In this document: positions 22,961 through 36,059 of the stretch, piece after piece
Position numbering within the stretch: the stretch's first letter is position 1
Layout: each line of letters begins with the position of its first letter
From: Numida meleagris
Taxonomy: Eukaryota; Chordata; Aves; Galliformes; Numididae
NCBI RefSeq assembly: GCF_002078875.1
Contig: NC_034412.1
Location: 7,645,230-7,709,229, forward strand
Direction: 5' to 3'
Length of the DNA: 64,000 nt
Translations under genes and position numbers: made by a program
Notes under the pieces: generated by a model
Database searches by the model: none
What the model was told of the DNA's origin: nothing
What the model saw: only the letters and a program-made list of their open reading frames with translations

Positions 22961-25493
22961 TCGTGCTTTCGAGAAGTGCAGATGCTGGGTCTTCTCTAGT
23001 GCTCTCATGCTACGTGACCTCACTGGTGTAAATGTGTTTGCAGTGTGAAAAGATTTTTTTTTGTCCAGGTAAGATTTAAATGGTCTTTCTCAACTAATTT
23101 TTTCTTCAGCTGACTAATAACCAAAGCGCAGTAAAAATATGCCTTTTATGTCTTGTATTTGCTGAATCTTCTCTATGCCTATAATCAATACTGATCCTCA
23201 ACTAGTTTGTAAGATATTTATCATGACATCATAGGTTGTTTACATACAGACCCAACTCAATCCAATAAGTGTTATTATAAACCTAGCCAAAATCTTTTCT
23301 CAGGAAATTGTGCTGATTGAAGTGTAGGTGCAGCTGTTGGCTCCTCATTGCTGCACACTACCTGCAGATTGGGTGGAGAATGCCTTCAGCTGAGCCTTTT
23401 AATTGCTCCATTAAGAATGATACGGGGGCAGCCCCTGGTCTTTTCTCATAGAGACAGCCCATGCAGCCCCTCACTACCAAGACCTCACCATGTAAACCCA
23501 ATGCAACCGATACACTTCTGTTTTGTGAATGGGGGGAGGGATATATCCTGAAACCTTGTACGTATCTGATCTGTATTTGTGATCAACCGTGTTTATTGCC
23601 TACTCTCTGTAAACTCGTTTTATCGACTGCTCTTTCCTATTAGATGTTCGTACCAATAGGGATTGCAATGAGCTGAGATCTCATCATAATGGTCTAGTTT
23701 TTTCATATCGCTGGTCACTCTGCCCTAACCCTAGATGTATGCACTGAATAACCACATTGTTCATTTATAATGTCCTTGGCTTTTCTATAGCCTTGTCCCT
23801 GTGATATTACTTGTGGACACAGTGGGCTGGCTTGAAGACAGTGAACTTAAAAGTAGTGATGTATGCAGCTATGTAACTGTGAGAAGAAATGTATTGATTC
23901 CACATACTTCCTTTTCTAACCTGCTGTAAGGTGTTTCATCATGCGGGACGTCATGGAGTTCTTATATTTGTTACTTAACATACATTGAAAGGTCTGACTT
24001 CTCTTTCTTGCTGGCTTTCTGAATGGAAAAAGCTGTTGTTAACATGTCTTGCGTGTCAGAGATCAGGCTGTTCATGACAGCTTATGAAGCTTTGAACATA
24101 TGAAGTAATAGAGAGGAATAGCAAACTGTTATATTAATGTAGCTGAAGCACAAAAAGTGAAACTATTGACCTTGTCAGCTCTGCATTTGGGCCAAATGTT
24201 ACTGTGGTGAACAGGGTAACTTTAACTAGCCTTACACTGAAGTTATTTTTTAAATTTTTTTCACATTTTGCTCTGGTAGATAAATATGAATGCCTAAGAA
24301 GGGCTGGGCACAATTATAAAGATAGTTACAATTTTGCAAATGGCAGGAATTGTTTTTTGGTGAAAACTTTGCTTTTGGATAAAGAGGCTACTAATGAAAT
24401 AGAAGCTAGAATGATTTCCATCAGTGTATAGATCACTGAAAAGCCTCTGTTACTTAATTTCATTTTCTGAAATAATGCCCTTATAAAACAGCCGAACAAA
24501 AAGCCTTTACTGTCTCTAATGCCTGGTATGGCATTGCTATTCACTGGATGGAACAAGTAGGTATAGAATAGGTGTACATCCTGCACATGTTTAACACACA
24601 GCAGCTCTTGACCTCCTTGAGACAAAAGGTCCTGTGTGTTTTAGTGGCTGCTTCCTGGAATATACAAAAGATACTGCAAAAACATATACAAGAGATCAGT
24701 GCGTTGTGAGGTGCAGATGAACTGTAGGGAGAGGCAGCGTGCTCAGCTGCTTTCCATTCATTTTCCCCTGAGTCTGATAGAAAAATCATCCTGGCAGGGC
24801 AGTGGGTGGAAGGCAAGGCTCAGCGGCAGCCATTGCCGGGTTCAGGCACACTAGATGCCTGTCCAAGGCCCTTGTTCCACAGTAGTGTGCCTTGCATTGC
24901 CCAGTGCCATTGAGAAAAGCCACCAAGGTCAGCCCTCGAGTGGGAGCACAGTGCTGTTCCCCAGCCCCACAATGAGCCTCCCAAAGCTGCCGCCCTTCAC
25001 CCTGCTGGTGCTTCCTCGGGCCCCATGGCACAGGGAGCGTGCTGGGGAAGCCCGTGCCGTGGCCATTAGTACTGCTCCAACAGCAGCCTCTGCAGATAAC
25101 GAGAAGCCCTTCTGCCTCGCTGCTATTAAACCGCTGCCTTTTCACGAGAGGAATCCTGAATTCTTCCTCAAACCTAAACAAAAAAGTGAACCTTTTATTC
25201 GTTTCATCATTATCTAGGGCTGCCACATTCAAATGATTCTCCAGCAGTCCCTTCATTTCCGAGTGCACACGTCGAGAAGGGATTGGAAGCCTTTTGATTA
25301 AGAATAAGAGGTGATGACACTACAACCAGTGCAGGGTTGTCATCATTACCGTGTACCTGCACTTCCACAGAGCTCTCGCTCTGGGTTGCCTCTGATATAA
25401 AGCTGCTGTACTCTGTGCCCTAATTGAATGGAACTATTTTATAAACATGCGTTCCCCGAATCCCAGAAAAGATCCTTTTAGAGGGGAAGATAT
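22961..25493. other. noncoding sequence, no gene recognised
   Basis: Mostly AT-rich unique sequence, with a GC-richer patch at about 24780-25120 where frames on both strands stay open (120 codons on +, 160 on -). Neither resembles a known protein and no clear splice sites flank the patch. Confidence 0.6.
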
Positions 25494-25517
25494 GGGGAGG
25501 GTGGTGGGGAGGTGGGG
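25494..25517 (+). other. G-quadruplex motif
   Basis: Four G runs (GGGG, GGG, GGGG, GGGG) are separated by loops of 1, 4 and 4 bases, meeting the usual G3+N1-7 rule on the plus strand. No gene context explains it. Confidence 0.7.
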
Positions 25518-26692
25518 AGCTAGATGGGCTCAGTTCCTGACAGACCAATTTTGTCTGTGAGAGAGATTTCTTTGTTCCCTGCAAAACTGCTTGTCGTCTA
25601 TGGGGGGGATATAATATTTTTTTTTTTTCTTCTACAAGTCAAATGAATTATCTGACCACCCACTTTTAATCCTGTGATTTTCTGCCTTTGACCTGGATTA
25701 CAAGTCACCTATGGCCACCTTTAGTGCATAGCTGGCTGCAAGTTTACACAGGACTGCTAAGGGGAAACATCCACTCCTGCCTGGCCCCATTTGTTGGCTG
25801 TTGGTGTCTGATACACTGCCTCTCTGACTTGGTCTCAGTAACAACCTTCGGTTAACAGTGCAGGGGAGAGAGTTGCACCTATCCACTATGATGCTCTCAT
25901 CCGTCTCACAATGCTTGTATTCCTGTGCACACCCTAAACCCGCACCGCTTACAGCAGGAGCGGTGCTCTGCAAATGACTCGTTAAGCTGTGTTCCTGTTT
26001 TCAGGTGTTCTGTGCTTCTGCACTGGAGATTTACTGTTTTCCAGGTTAGCTTTTTAAGTCTTGATTTTGACCCATATTCTCCTCCTGGCTACTTCCCCAT
26101 TGCTGTGTGATATAACTACAGCTGCTGCTGTTATGGATACGGGTGCTGTGCCTGAGCCCCAGGGGTGCAGGAGCTGTCCTGGGCTAGAGCTTCCTTGGAA
26201 ACTGGTCCCGCAGTTGCAGTTCAATAGCTAAAATAATCTTCTGTTATCCATGTATTTAAATGTGAAGGGCTTTTATTGTTAAACTGCCTTTCCCAGGAGC
26301 CTACATTTTAGTGTGAATACTTTAAAACTGCCATATGAAGTTGTATTAATAGACAACAAAATTACAGCCAATTTCTGGCACTATTTCAATAGCTATGTAT
26401 GAAATTTACCGCATAAGGGATGTTGAGTTAAAAGTGGTCAGAAGAGTTACTTTTATCTTGGCTTACATATAGCATTACATTTACACCTGAACACAGGGTG
26501 AATTATCATCCAGAGGAGTTGAGAAGGAATCTCTTTTCTCCAGGAATGGCAATTATATTTGATTAGGTACATGGGAGCTTTTTCCTCTCCTGGCCAAGGA
26601 GCCAAGGGCAGTGCTTTGAAGACACCCAGCCTCATGATCAAGGTGTAAAGCATAATGACAAATGTGAAGTTCCTGCAGGGTCAGAGTCAGCT
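25518..26692. other. noncoding sequence, no gene recognised
   Basis: Contains a T-rich tract near 25617-25629 and otherwise unique sequence. No gene, RNA or mobile element is recognised. Confidence 0.62.
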
Positions 26693-26907
26693 GCAATAGT
26701 TCAGGGGAAAGGGCATCGGACTGGGACTTAAGAGGCTTGACTTGAGTGCCCCGTTCTTCCACTGGGCTGCAGGACAAATCACTTCCTTTCTGTGCCACAG
26801 TTTCCTTATCTGTGAAATGGTGGTAATGAGCCTTTCTTCTTCATTCCTCTTTGTAATCGCTCCAAGAGCTGCAGGTAAAACATGCTCTACAAGCACTTGA
26901 TATTACT
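26693..26907 (+). mobile_element. MIR-like CORE-SINE, near full length
   Basis: The central part reads AAATCACTTCCTTTCTGTGC then CACAGTTTCCTTATCTGTGA then AATGGTGGTAATGA, matching the MIR/CORE-SINE hallmark 'cctctctgtgcctcagtttcctcatctgtaaaatggggataatga'. Upstream (GGGCATCGGACTGGGACTTA) fits the tRNA-derived head, and downstream (TTTGTAATCGCTCCAAGAGC, then GCTCTACAAGCACTTGATAT) fits the tail region of the reptile/bird relatives, which end in 'tataagcgctaggtattatt'. MIR-type SINEs were active before the amniote radiation, so this copy is very old. RNA polymerase III boxes are eroded. Exact subfamily is not assigned. Confidence 0.82.
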
Positions 26908-27268
26908 GTGTTTGATTTCTGGGATTTTCACGTGTGATATCCTAATGCAAGGAGCTGCTTCAGATTTGCACACATCAGCTCAAGGGCCACGGTGTTTGTC
27001 ATCCTGCTGTTAACAGCTCTTGCCTGAAATTATTTGGATGTGCAGGCAGGACTCTGATTTTGTTTTTTTAGGATATCTGCAGCTTGCGATCTCAGTGCAA
27101 CAGGATTTGCTGGTCAAGCATAGCCCTCAGACAAAAGCACCCAGAGGATGTGCCTTTCAGATGCTCTCCTTTGCACAACGAGCCCACTGTCCTTTTCCCT
27201 CTGGTCTCAGCAGATCCCCTGCCAGGAGGTCTCCATGCCTGTGGTCATCAAGAGTTTGCCAACACGAT

Positions 27269-27291
27269 GGGGAGGGGGAGGGGGAGGAGGG
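27269..27291 (+). other. strong G-quadruplex motif
   Basis: A 23-base purine block with runs of 4, 5, 5 and 3 G and loops of 1, 1 and 4 bases (the last split by a GG). Single-base loops make it one of the most stable quadruplex types known. It is followed directly by A7. It produces the acidic/Gly-rich or Ser/Pro-rich runs in the overlapping chance frames. Confidence 0.85.
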
Positions 27292-30200
27292 AAAAAAATC
27301 CCCTTGACGTGTGCAGTAATTTAAGCCTTGTTCCAAATGTGTTTGTTTAAGCACTGCTTAGGGTTCCTCTTTCCTGTCCCTATCACTTCTGCCCTTGTGT
27401 CTTTGTTTCAAGATGGGAGGGGGCTGTCAGAGAGGTGGGGGCTTTCTGTGACGTGATCTGGGGACTCTTTGTTCAAGAACATGTGCGGTGTCCCAGTCAC
27501 CTCCTAATGAAACACTGGGCTGGAGAGTCCTGACTGTGAGGTGATACCCCACTGAGTGTCAGAGCAGGCGGGGTGTGCGTGATGCACTTTAGTTTGGGTC
27601 ATTTGCAGTGATAGATGCAGGAGGATGGCAGATTAGTTCCTGCTGAAATCTGAGGAGCTGCCTGTGTTGGTGCATGTCAGCCAGTGCTCAGCAAATGCAT
27701 TCAGATGAAACCGCTGAAATCTTGGGTTTCAGGCCTAAGTGACCGCTACAGGCACTAGTAGTTCCTGCCTGTGGAATAAACATTTACTGAACACTCTTCA
27801 GTATAATAACACTTTGTACAGCAAGCAGTCGCTCACCACCCTCTGCCTCTTATCGCTATTGTGACAATCCAAACGCTACCAGGACCACAAATATGTCACT
27901 CTCTCCTAGAAGTGCTTTACTAATAAATTGCTTAACTTCACTTCCCTTGACCAGAAGTCAGGGTGCAGTACTTGCTTGTATTTGAGCCTACTGTGTTGTT
28001 TTTCCCTTATCTGTTCCCCGGAGTTGGAGTGCAGGGCACTAATGGGAGATGCAGGGACTGCAGCCTTTCCACTAACAAATTATGCAGCTGGTGCTTGCTG
28101 ATACTGGTAACCTGCGATATAAAATCATTTTGTCCAAGGCCACATGTTTCCTCCCCTTTTCCACCTCTCCAGCTCATCTGCTGAACACTATTAGAAGTTT
28201 GGAACAGTACAACGTAGATTGTTTATACAGTGCTGTGTGCTATGGGACCCCATTCTGGGAGACATTTTTTAATGGTAGATCAGTTTTTCGGAAAGGATCC
28301 TGGTTCTTGACTCCTGGCCCAGCATGTTATCTGCAATGGGATCTTTTTCTGGGGTTGGTCCTCCATGATGATACAGCGCTCAGCATATTTATGAAAGAGG
28401 ACCGCTCACAGTACGGGGAACTTTGTGAAAGGGAAATTGTACCTGTAAGCATGTATAGCAGTCTGGATACTAGGCAATATTACAGCTTCAAGATAGTGAA
28501 GATTACAAAAAACTAGAGCGTGTTCCTCTTGCATTTCTTCAGGCCTTTCTGCAGTATTTTACCCTGGAATCAAATTTCTCCTCCTGTTTTCAGAATTTAG
28601 TGAGCCAGCTCTGAAATTAGGGATTTGTCAACTGGAAGTTAGGAAGCATTTGACTTTGACACTAAAATTAATTAAAGTGTTATTACGTTGATCTCTCCAG
28701 CATCTGTTCTACTTGTATGCAAAAATGCTAGTGTGCGCTATGGGGCCATTTCATGCTGGTGGAATTGGATGCTGTGATCAGCCATATGCTGATAAAATTA
28801 TTCTTTTGTCAGTGTGTCTGCCTGGAATTGCTTCGGGAGCTGGAAGCATTCACACCAACAATGCTCAGAGCTGAGCGCTTAAGACTGTTGATATGAAAGG
28901 GAATTTTGGTATAGTTCCATTCCCCACCTATACTCCATACGTACAGGTTGGCAAGCCTCTTCCTCTGTGAGCATCTAGACATGGACTTTAAGAGCATTTA
29001 TGTTTTGAGACCCAACTTTATTTACTGAATGGGGTATCCATTCATCTAATCCAATTGTGTCCAGTAGCTCTGCTGTCGCTTTGGGGGGATTTGGTCAGAC
29101 CAGAGAAATCAGAGTAGAAGAAAGCTGACATAGAAACACTTCTGAGCAGGTCAAGTGGAAGGTAAAGGCAATTAGTTTGGTTTGTTGGATGGTCCTTGGT
29201 GACCTATCTGTGTTGTGCTTGTGCGGCTTAGGGATAGTACAGTCACAGGCACGAAATTCCATCGGGATATATGAGGTTTGTATGGTAAACAAGAGTGCTT
29301 TGCCTTCCTCTGTTGTTTGCGTCCAGAATATATGAGTCCCTATGTCAGTAGGCACGAAGGATATGAGATTTCTCAGATGCTGAGAGCAGAACTGGAGAGA
29401 AGAAAAATGAATTGGCCATTATGGAGATTTGTAGAGCAATGCCTCAGTCCTGAGGCTGTCTGCATTCTTCTCAGTGTGGTCAGCACTGCACGTGGAGCTC
29501 TGTAGGGATTTTAAAATAATAACGATGATGGTATGGTCCAAATCCATCCATAACTAAAGATAATGCTGATGATGAGCAGAGCCTTGTCTGATTGCCTGGG
29601 TATCATCCATATCTGTAATTAGTCCCTAAATACGTACCTGAAACACCGCTGTTGCAAGCTTTTTTAGGAAAAATGACCATTTAAAAATGCGTATTCTGTT
29701 GGAGAATTTTCAGTAGTTTCTGTTTACAGTTCAAAGCCGTTCTCTTTGAGCCTTGAAAAGGATGTAATTATTTGCTTTTACAGTTAATGCCATAAAAGGG
29801 GCTAGCTATTGTTGCATGCTCCTTGAAAACATGCTGTTGCTTTTGATGACTGTGATATCATTAATCAGTTAATTATCATCACTGGCTTAAAATAAAAATA
29901 TTTAAGTAAACACAAACACCTTCCCTTTAAAGAATTCATCTGAATGTTTCCGAGTGTGGATGGGTGCTGCTGAACACTTGCTCTGAGTGTAGTGCACCTG
30001 CATACATAACAGCCATGCTCTGGTGTGCAGTGTGCATGGGCACAACCTGCAGTTGTGTGCAAGCCCCTGGAAGGTTGGTGCTTTGTGACAACTCCATCAG
30101 ATGTCACTAGGAGGTATTTGTCTGTCAGCAGTGGGCAGCTAAGTGATTAGCTGACACAGCCGCTCATGGCATGGGTCACTGCCAAAACAGACAGGTTAAA

Positions 30201-32108
30201 AATTCAAGACATTTGTTCCCAGTCCTCCCGAATGTCTTGCCTGCTTCATTCAGTTATTGGCTCTGTTTTCTTGGGCAGACAAAATAACGTATGTTGGCAC
30301 TTAAAACAAGCTGCTTAAAAATAGCCTGTCAGCCCATTGTGGGCAGAACTACTGAATTTATTTGTTTGGAGGGGAACATTTGTGGCCTTGCTAGGGCTAT
30401 ATTTGCTGCCCCACCTTCCATGCAGAGTACTGCCTGTGTCTGTATTTGCACCAGTGCTACCCAATAGCTAAATTAATGTTCTTAACTCTGGCATCAATTT
30501 TTTGTGTCCTGTTTTCACACGCTCTTGAAAAACCAGATCACCCATCAGGCTGGTTTTAAGAAGCAGATACAGCTCTTTCTGTCTCCAGAGGAGCAGCTAC
30601 CTAAATCCACGCTGCAATGGGAGATTTGTTTTCCTCAAGTTACTTTCCAGACTTTTCCCTCCCATCCTTGAGCAGGATTTGCATGAGCTACAGCCAAGGG
30701 ATAGTTTGGTGTTGTTTATACAAAACAAACAACAAGGAAGTGGTAGTGTCATAGTCTTGTAGAAAAAGACTATATGAGTATCTAGGAGAATGAGTGTTAC
30801 GACTGTGAGCTGTAACAAAGACAATAAGAAGCAACCAGCAATGATCTACGGTAAAGGTGATGGCTTCATAAATGGATGGCCCATTCTTGTTACAAAGCAA
30901 AGAAAATGCTGATCTCCTTTTATAATGAAAGCTGCACTTCGCACTGAGTTTGGAGGGTTAAGAATTCCTTCCATTTAACATTTAATTTTTTTGAGCATTA
31001 CCCTAACGATATGCTACATCAAAGTTTCATAAGGGCCTGGTTTCTTGAATTGCCTCCTCTGCACTCATGCATGTGATTCTCTCTTGAAGTGGTAATGGCT
31101 GGTGATGAAAGCTGAGGGATGGGCGCAAGGTGATCCTGCTGGCCAAAAAAGTTGCATAGATGGAGGAAGCTGAAGAGCAGTTTTCATGAAATATAAAAGA
31201 AGCAGGTGTGATTGAAAGTCAGGGATATATTTAGATGGAACAGGATCATATGCTCTGTCTAGTTTCCATGGTGTCAAAGTTGTAGCTAAATCCTTATATC
31301 ATAAAAAATAAGTGTAGACAGAAACATACTCTTTAAATTTTGATTAAGTGTTAGAGGGGCAGTAGGTTTTGAATATCTTGTCAACAGACAAAACAGAGAA
31401 GTATTGTTCTTTTGTAGGACTCAGTGCAAAAGGGATGCTAGTCAGCTGACCACAAATGTGAATGTTGAGAGAGTCAAGTCAAAGAACATTTTTACTATGT
31501 GTATAAAGGACATTATATTACTTAAACTAGACATACAGCAGCTCCAAAACAAGGCCAGTGTTCTACTAATATCAAGGTTTTACTTCAGCCTGAGAAAGCA
31601 AAGTCAGTCCAAATCTGAAAGCCAAATGTTCTGCTGTCGGCTTTCTGAAGAAGACATTGTTTTTCTGATTAAGCTCACATGCATGCTCCACTGCAGCATT
31701 TCAGTAGTCCTGTCCTCAAGACTTCTGAGTCCTTGGAGTTACACAGGTCTATGGATGCCAGCAACTCTGCAGTAGAAAGCCATGGCTATGCATTCAGGTT
31801 AGTTACTGCCAAAGTCTAACTGATCTGTATTATCTCCTACCAGGAAGTGCTTGAACTGAAGCAGAATGAATTCTGCATGCAGGGCTGTTTGCGTGAGTTT
31901 TACTGTTTTCCATCCTAAATGCTGAAATTGAACCCCAGAAGAAAGAGGCAGTTTTCCAGATACTGAACAGAAAGGCACAGACTATATGGAGAAAGACATG
32001 GAGAGTGGTGACTCCTAAGATGTATTCATCAGTTGGCAGATTGCTCTGGCCTACCAGCATTTGCTATGAGGAAAATTAGCTACCTAAATGAGATGTTTTT
32101 AAAGGGAC

Positions 32109-32123
32109 TTTTTTTTTTTTTTT
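32109..32123 (+). repeat. poly(T) tract, T15
   Basis: Fifteen consecutive T. If it were the tail of a minus-strand retroposon, a body would lie at higher coordinates, and none is recognised. Confidence 0.85.
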
Positions 32124-32937
32124 AGCAGCATTCTTTTCTGTTTATTTGGTAGAGGAAAGCATGGGATATTAGCCAAAACTCTAAAAATTCCTGTGTTGGC
32201 CAAATGGTATTCAAGCATCATGACTAATCATAGCAGGATTTAGCCACACACGTTTGTTCTGTGGTCTTTTAAAGCCTTGATTCTGTGCTCAGCTCTACAC
32301 TACTGAGTTCTGAATTGGGGGATGCTCCTCATTCCGTAACATGTGAAGCTCTCAAGCTCATTGAATTCATTAATTAGGAAAGGCTGGAGGACAGAGGCCT
32401 GCATCTAACTCTCTTGCTGAATTCTTGCAAGAAAAATGTTCAGCCTCAAGTATATTTAAATTTTTTACTGCCAGGTTAAACCCTTGCACAAAAAAAATCT
32501 TACAATGGAACTGCTGACAGGTCCTTAACTATAGTAGCAGTCGCGGTCTCTGCCATAATAAAGATATAGCATGTTATCAATAATCCTCTTTCTGCTTGAA
32601 TCCCTGTCTTTCTCAAGAGAAAGGGCTTACTGACTGGGCAAATCTATTTATAAATTTTGTCTTGGCACAAGAAGAACTACACTGACAATGCAGTGGAGAT
32701 CTGGGAAGGCAGCTGGTCTGACTGCACACAAGCAGCAAGCTGAGTGTCAAAGCAGGGCACTTAAATTTTCTCTCATTCCTCTAAAAGAGTGGGGGGAATC
32801 AGGGGGGAAAAAATGCTTCCTTTGAACAAAACAGATCAGAGGAGTTACAAGAGATTGAGTAAACTGTCGCGTTTGGCTCACTGAAGGGCTTTCGCAAACA
32901 GCTCACCATTGCACAGAGTCATCTGTACTGGGGACTG

Positions 32938-32955
32938 GTGTGTGTGTGTGTGTGT
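32938..32955 (+). repeat. (GT)9 microsatellite
   Basis: Nine GT units followed by a degenerate ATGCGTGTA continuation. It is a likely length-variable marker and gives the His-Thr run in the minus-strand chance frames. Confidence 0.95.
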
Positions 32956-35521
32956 ATGCGTGTATTTGTACTATATAGAGGGATGCATACCACAACTGCC
33001 CGAACTGATAAGGCATGGTCTTTCTTGGAGTTGATGATATTTTGCTTTGAATAAAGTGATGAAGAGGTAAAGCTGGAAGGGAAAGCAATAAGATCACAAG
33101 CAGGACACTCAATTTTTCCCTCCAGGTCATTTACAAAGGATGTTTCTATTTGAATATGCTGTGGTAGGTTTAACATCTGTTCACTGTTAAGTAAAGTCTT
33201 ACAGAGAAGATGATGGATTTATTTCATCAACAGAAGAGAATGGCAAACGGTTGAAGCCCTGTCCTTTATCAACTTTTCACATTATTGGTATTCCAATAGG
33301 AGTTGGAGTCGTTCCTTTCAAACCTTAACAAATCAAGATGGCAGTGTTCCTTAATGCTCCTGTACACCTACAGCTGAGCAGTACCAAATACTTGCTGTAT
33401 TTCCCCATGCCATTGGCCCATTTCAAACTGTCCCATTTCAGTATGATACAAAATAAAGCCACTTACATATATATTAAGTAGCTATTTTCCTGTAACCACA
33501 AGTGCGGTGTGAATTTTTTCTCCCTCCTTTCTGCAGTTTCTTCTCCCAGTTCACTCTCTGCATAACATTGATATCATTATATATACAGGTATGGTGCTGC
33601 TCTGTGCTCTGAGTTACCACCTTAATTCTGCCTGTAGATTTGTTGCCGTTCTTCACAAGTTTTTGGTACACAGTCTCCTTCTAGATAATAGGATCATCTG
33701 ATAAGAGAAAAATTTCACTATTATTGGTTGGCTTGACAAGAGAATAGGATACTGATACTAGTGTATGTAGAAGGAAAAAAGCGTGTACTGAAATGGTGTG
33801 CAATCAGAATATGGTTCTGGTGATGGTAAGATGAGTGTTTAGGTGGCAGTGAGGATGTGTGCTCTTCACTTCTCGTTTTCTGTCAGCTTTGTTGCTTCAC
33901 AAATCCCACAAGTGTTTCACAACAAAGTACTTTATGTATTAGTATTACTTGGGCAGGATTTTTTTTTTAAAAAGAGCTCACTGTTGTCCTAGCAATGTTT
34001 GATTTCAGGCCAGGGATGAATGCTTTTGAAAATCCCACTCTGAATGTATATGGCTGTCCTCTATTACACGGATGTCAAATTTTCCACTTCTTATTTCCAA
34101 AGGCTAAAGTTTACTCAAAGCAAAACAGCAAGGATCACGTTGCACTCATCATAATAGCTTACAATGTGCAACCAATAAGTAGGTCACTTATCTGAGTGGG
34201 ATACTGCATAAGAAGCGTGTTTGCCACAAGAGACTTAAGAGTGAGTCCCCTCTGGTATGTATAATAGTCTTGTCAGTCTGATCCAGTTCCCACAGATGTT
34301 TAAACTAGACCTTGGTTTAAATGGAGATGGATCAAGGGCTACGCATCATACATGAAATATGAATGTGTCTTTTTCCACAAGGGCTTACTGAAGTAACTGA
34401 GGATGTCACAGGAGGCCAAAATTGATTGTATTAGTTCACTTTCAGTCTCCATGAGCCATTTGAATGATCCAGGCATATTCTTCCAGAAAATGCAGGTTAG
34501 GCAGGGGAGGGGAATAACACACATGGCAGTGTTAGCTTGGGACAATGATGAACTGTTCAAGTCTTGCAGGTGACCTAACTCTGACCCTTTCAGAGACTAA
34601 AGAGGTATGAACATTTCTTTTACATTTCTGTCTTCGTTCTCAGCTTGCCTTTGCAAGGCAGCTCAAAGTTGTGGGGAAGTTAAAGACGCAATCTCCAGCT
34701 AAAGCAAAGAAATACTGAAAATCTTGCTGGAGAGGCTGTAATTTGGGCAATTGCCTGCTGACTTCTTTTGAAAATGGAGCACATGATTTCCAGCAGCTCG
34801 AGCTTTGGAAAGCAGTCATGATTTGCGGCCCGGAAGCTGCTAAGCTTCTCTTCTGCACTGTGCATTTCTACAGCAGAAGGGAAATTCTGCCTCCCTCTGC
34901 AGTGAAATTTCACTAGGGAAGAGCATGACCCAAAGTATTTAAACTTTAACTTTGACATGGCTTAGGTGAAAGATAACCTTTGACTGCAAGGACCTAGGAA
35001 AGCGCTCACCGCGGGAGACACCCAGCGCCAAGTTTTGCTTCCTTCTGAGTTTTGAAGTCTGTGACTACAATTAGGAGGTGCCTTTGATGGAATCCACCAA
35101 CACCTCCTCTCCCAGAGGACAGAAGTCAGGCTTGTGGCCAGTGGGAAAGCAACTGTGAAAGCCATGACTCCAACTGTATTGCTCTGCAAAACCATAAAGA
35201 TGGGGACATTGTCATTATGAATTTAAAACTACTTACAGTGATGACAATATGGCACTGAGAGGGGATTGCTCAGCAGAGACGAGGAAGTCCTTCCATGGCT
35301 CTCATTACAAGAATGGCCTTGCTCTGGAGAACTTTTATTTAACAGTAAGGTACAATATTTTCAAGTGATTAAGAAAAAAAACAAACGAGAAAAAACAGCA
35401 CTCTTTGCCCTTTTTATAATTGCATACATTCAAAGTCTTATTGGGAGATCAAGGGCGGAAGATTTGAGCACTGCAAAACTGAACAAGACCAGTCTGCTCG
35501 GTTATGCACTCTCTGCAACAA

Positions 35522-35562
35522 TTCTCTCTCCTTTCCTTTTCTTTCTTTTTTTTTTCTTTCTT
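35522..35562 (+). repeat. polypyrimidine mirror repeat (H-DNA type)
   Basis: Forty-one consecutive pyrimidines. From 35539 to 35562 the tract is a mirror repeat: TTCTTTC, ten T, CTTTCTT. Homopyrimidine mirror repeats can form intramolecular triplexes (H-DNA). It ends in TTGAACAG, so it could also act as a splice-acceptor-like tract, but no exon is evident after it. Confidence 0.8.
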
Positions 35563-36059
35563 GAACAGTCAGGATATGCCTGTGGATTTATTCCCCTTTT
35601 AACCAGGCATACAGGGTATCCAGGGTTATCTGATTTTTAACCGTGGTATGGTCTTATTAGATGCTCTATAGATACCTCCCTGACTGGGTCTCACTACTCA
35701 CCTTGTTGTAGCTCTCCCTTGCCAACACCACAGGTTTTATACAGGCCTATCTTTTTGTCTTTGTACTTTCCATAAAATTTCAGCACTGAAAAATGCGCTT
35801 AAACCAACTCTTCCGTGTAAGGTGTAAAATTAGTTGAGGTTTTCTTTCTTTTCTTTGGACTAAGCTTCTTTACTTCAAGAAGCACCCTTTAAATCTGTGT
35901 GCAGGAACCCTGGGTACCATCACCACAAATGCTGTGCATGATGTGCTGTACTACAGAACAGGAAAGGGTAACCAGGACCTTCATTAAGTGGCAGATTTCC
36001 ACACTAAAATGAACGTTAGCAATTTCAGCCTCAGCAGCTTGTCTTCTGAAAACAGTTAA

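Larger units (their letters stand above)
26908..32937. other. noncoding sequence, no gene recognised
   Basis: A 144-codon plus frame at 28082-28516 and a 123-codon plus frame at 31404-31775 resemble no family I know and lack support from splice signals or codon pattern. A G-quadruplex motif (27269-27291) and a T15 tract (32109-32123) are noted separately. Several AT-rich complex stretches (for example around 29880 and 30960) could be regulatory but nothing distinguishes them. Confidence 0.6.

Noticed and set aside
24786..25268. 160-codon minus-strand frame with a 120-codon plus frame opposite
   Set aside because: Both are open because of local GC-richness and lack of stops. Neither peptide is recognised and they cannot both be real.
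27414..27441. Third G-quadruplex candidate
   Set aside because: Only three G runs lie close enough; the loop before the last run is too long.
28082..28516. 144-codon plus-strand frame
   Set aside because: The composition looks ordinary, but there is no recognisable domain, no supporting start context and no exon boundaries.
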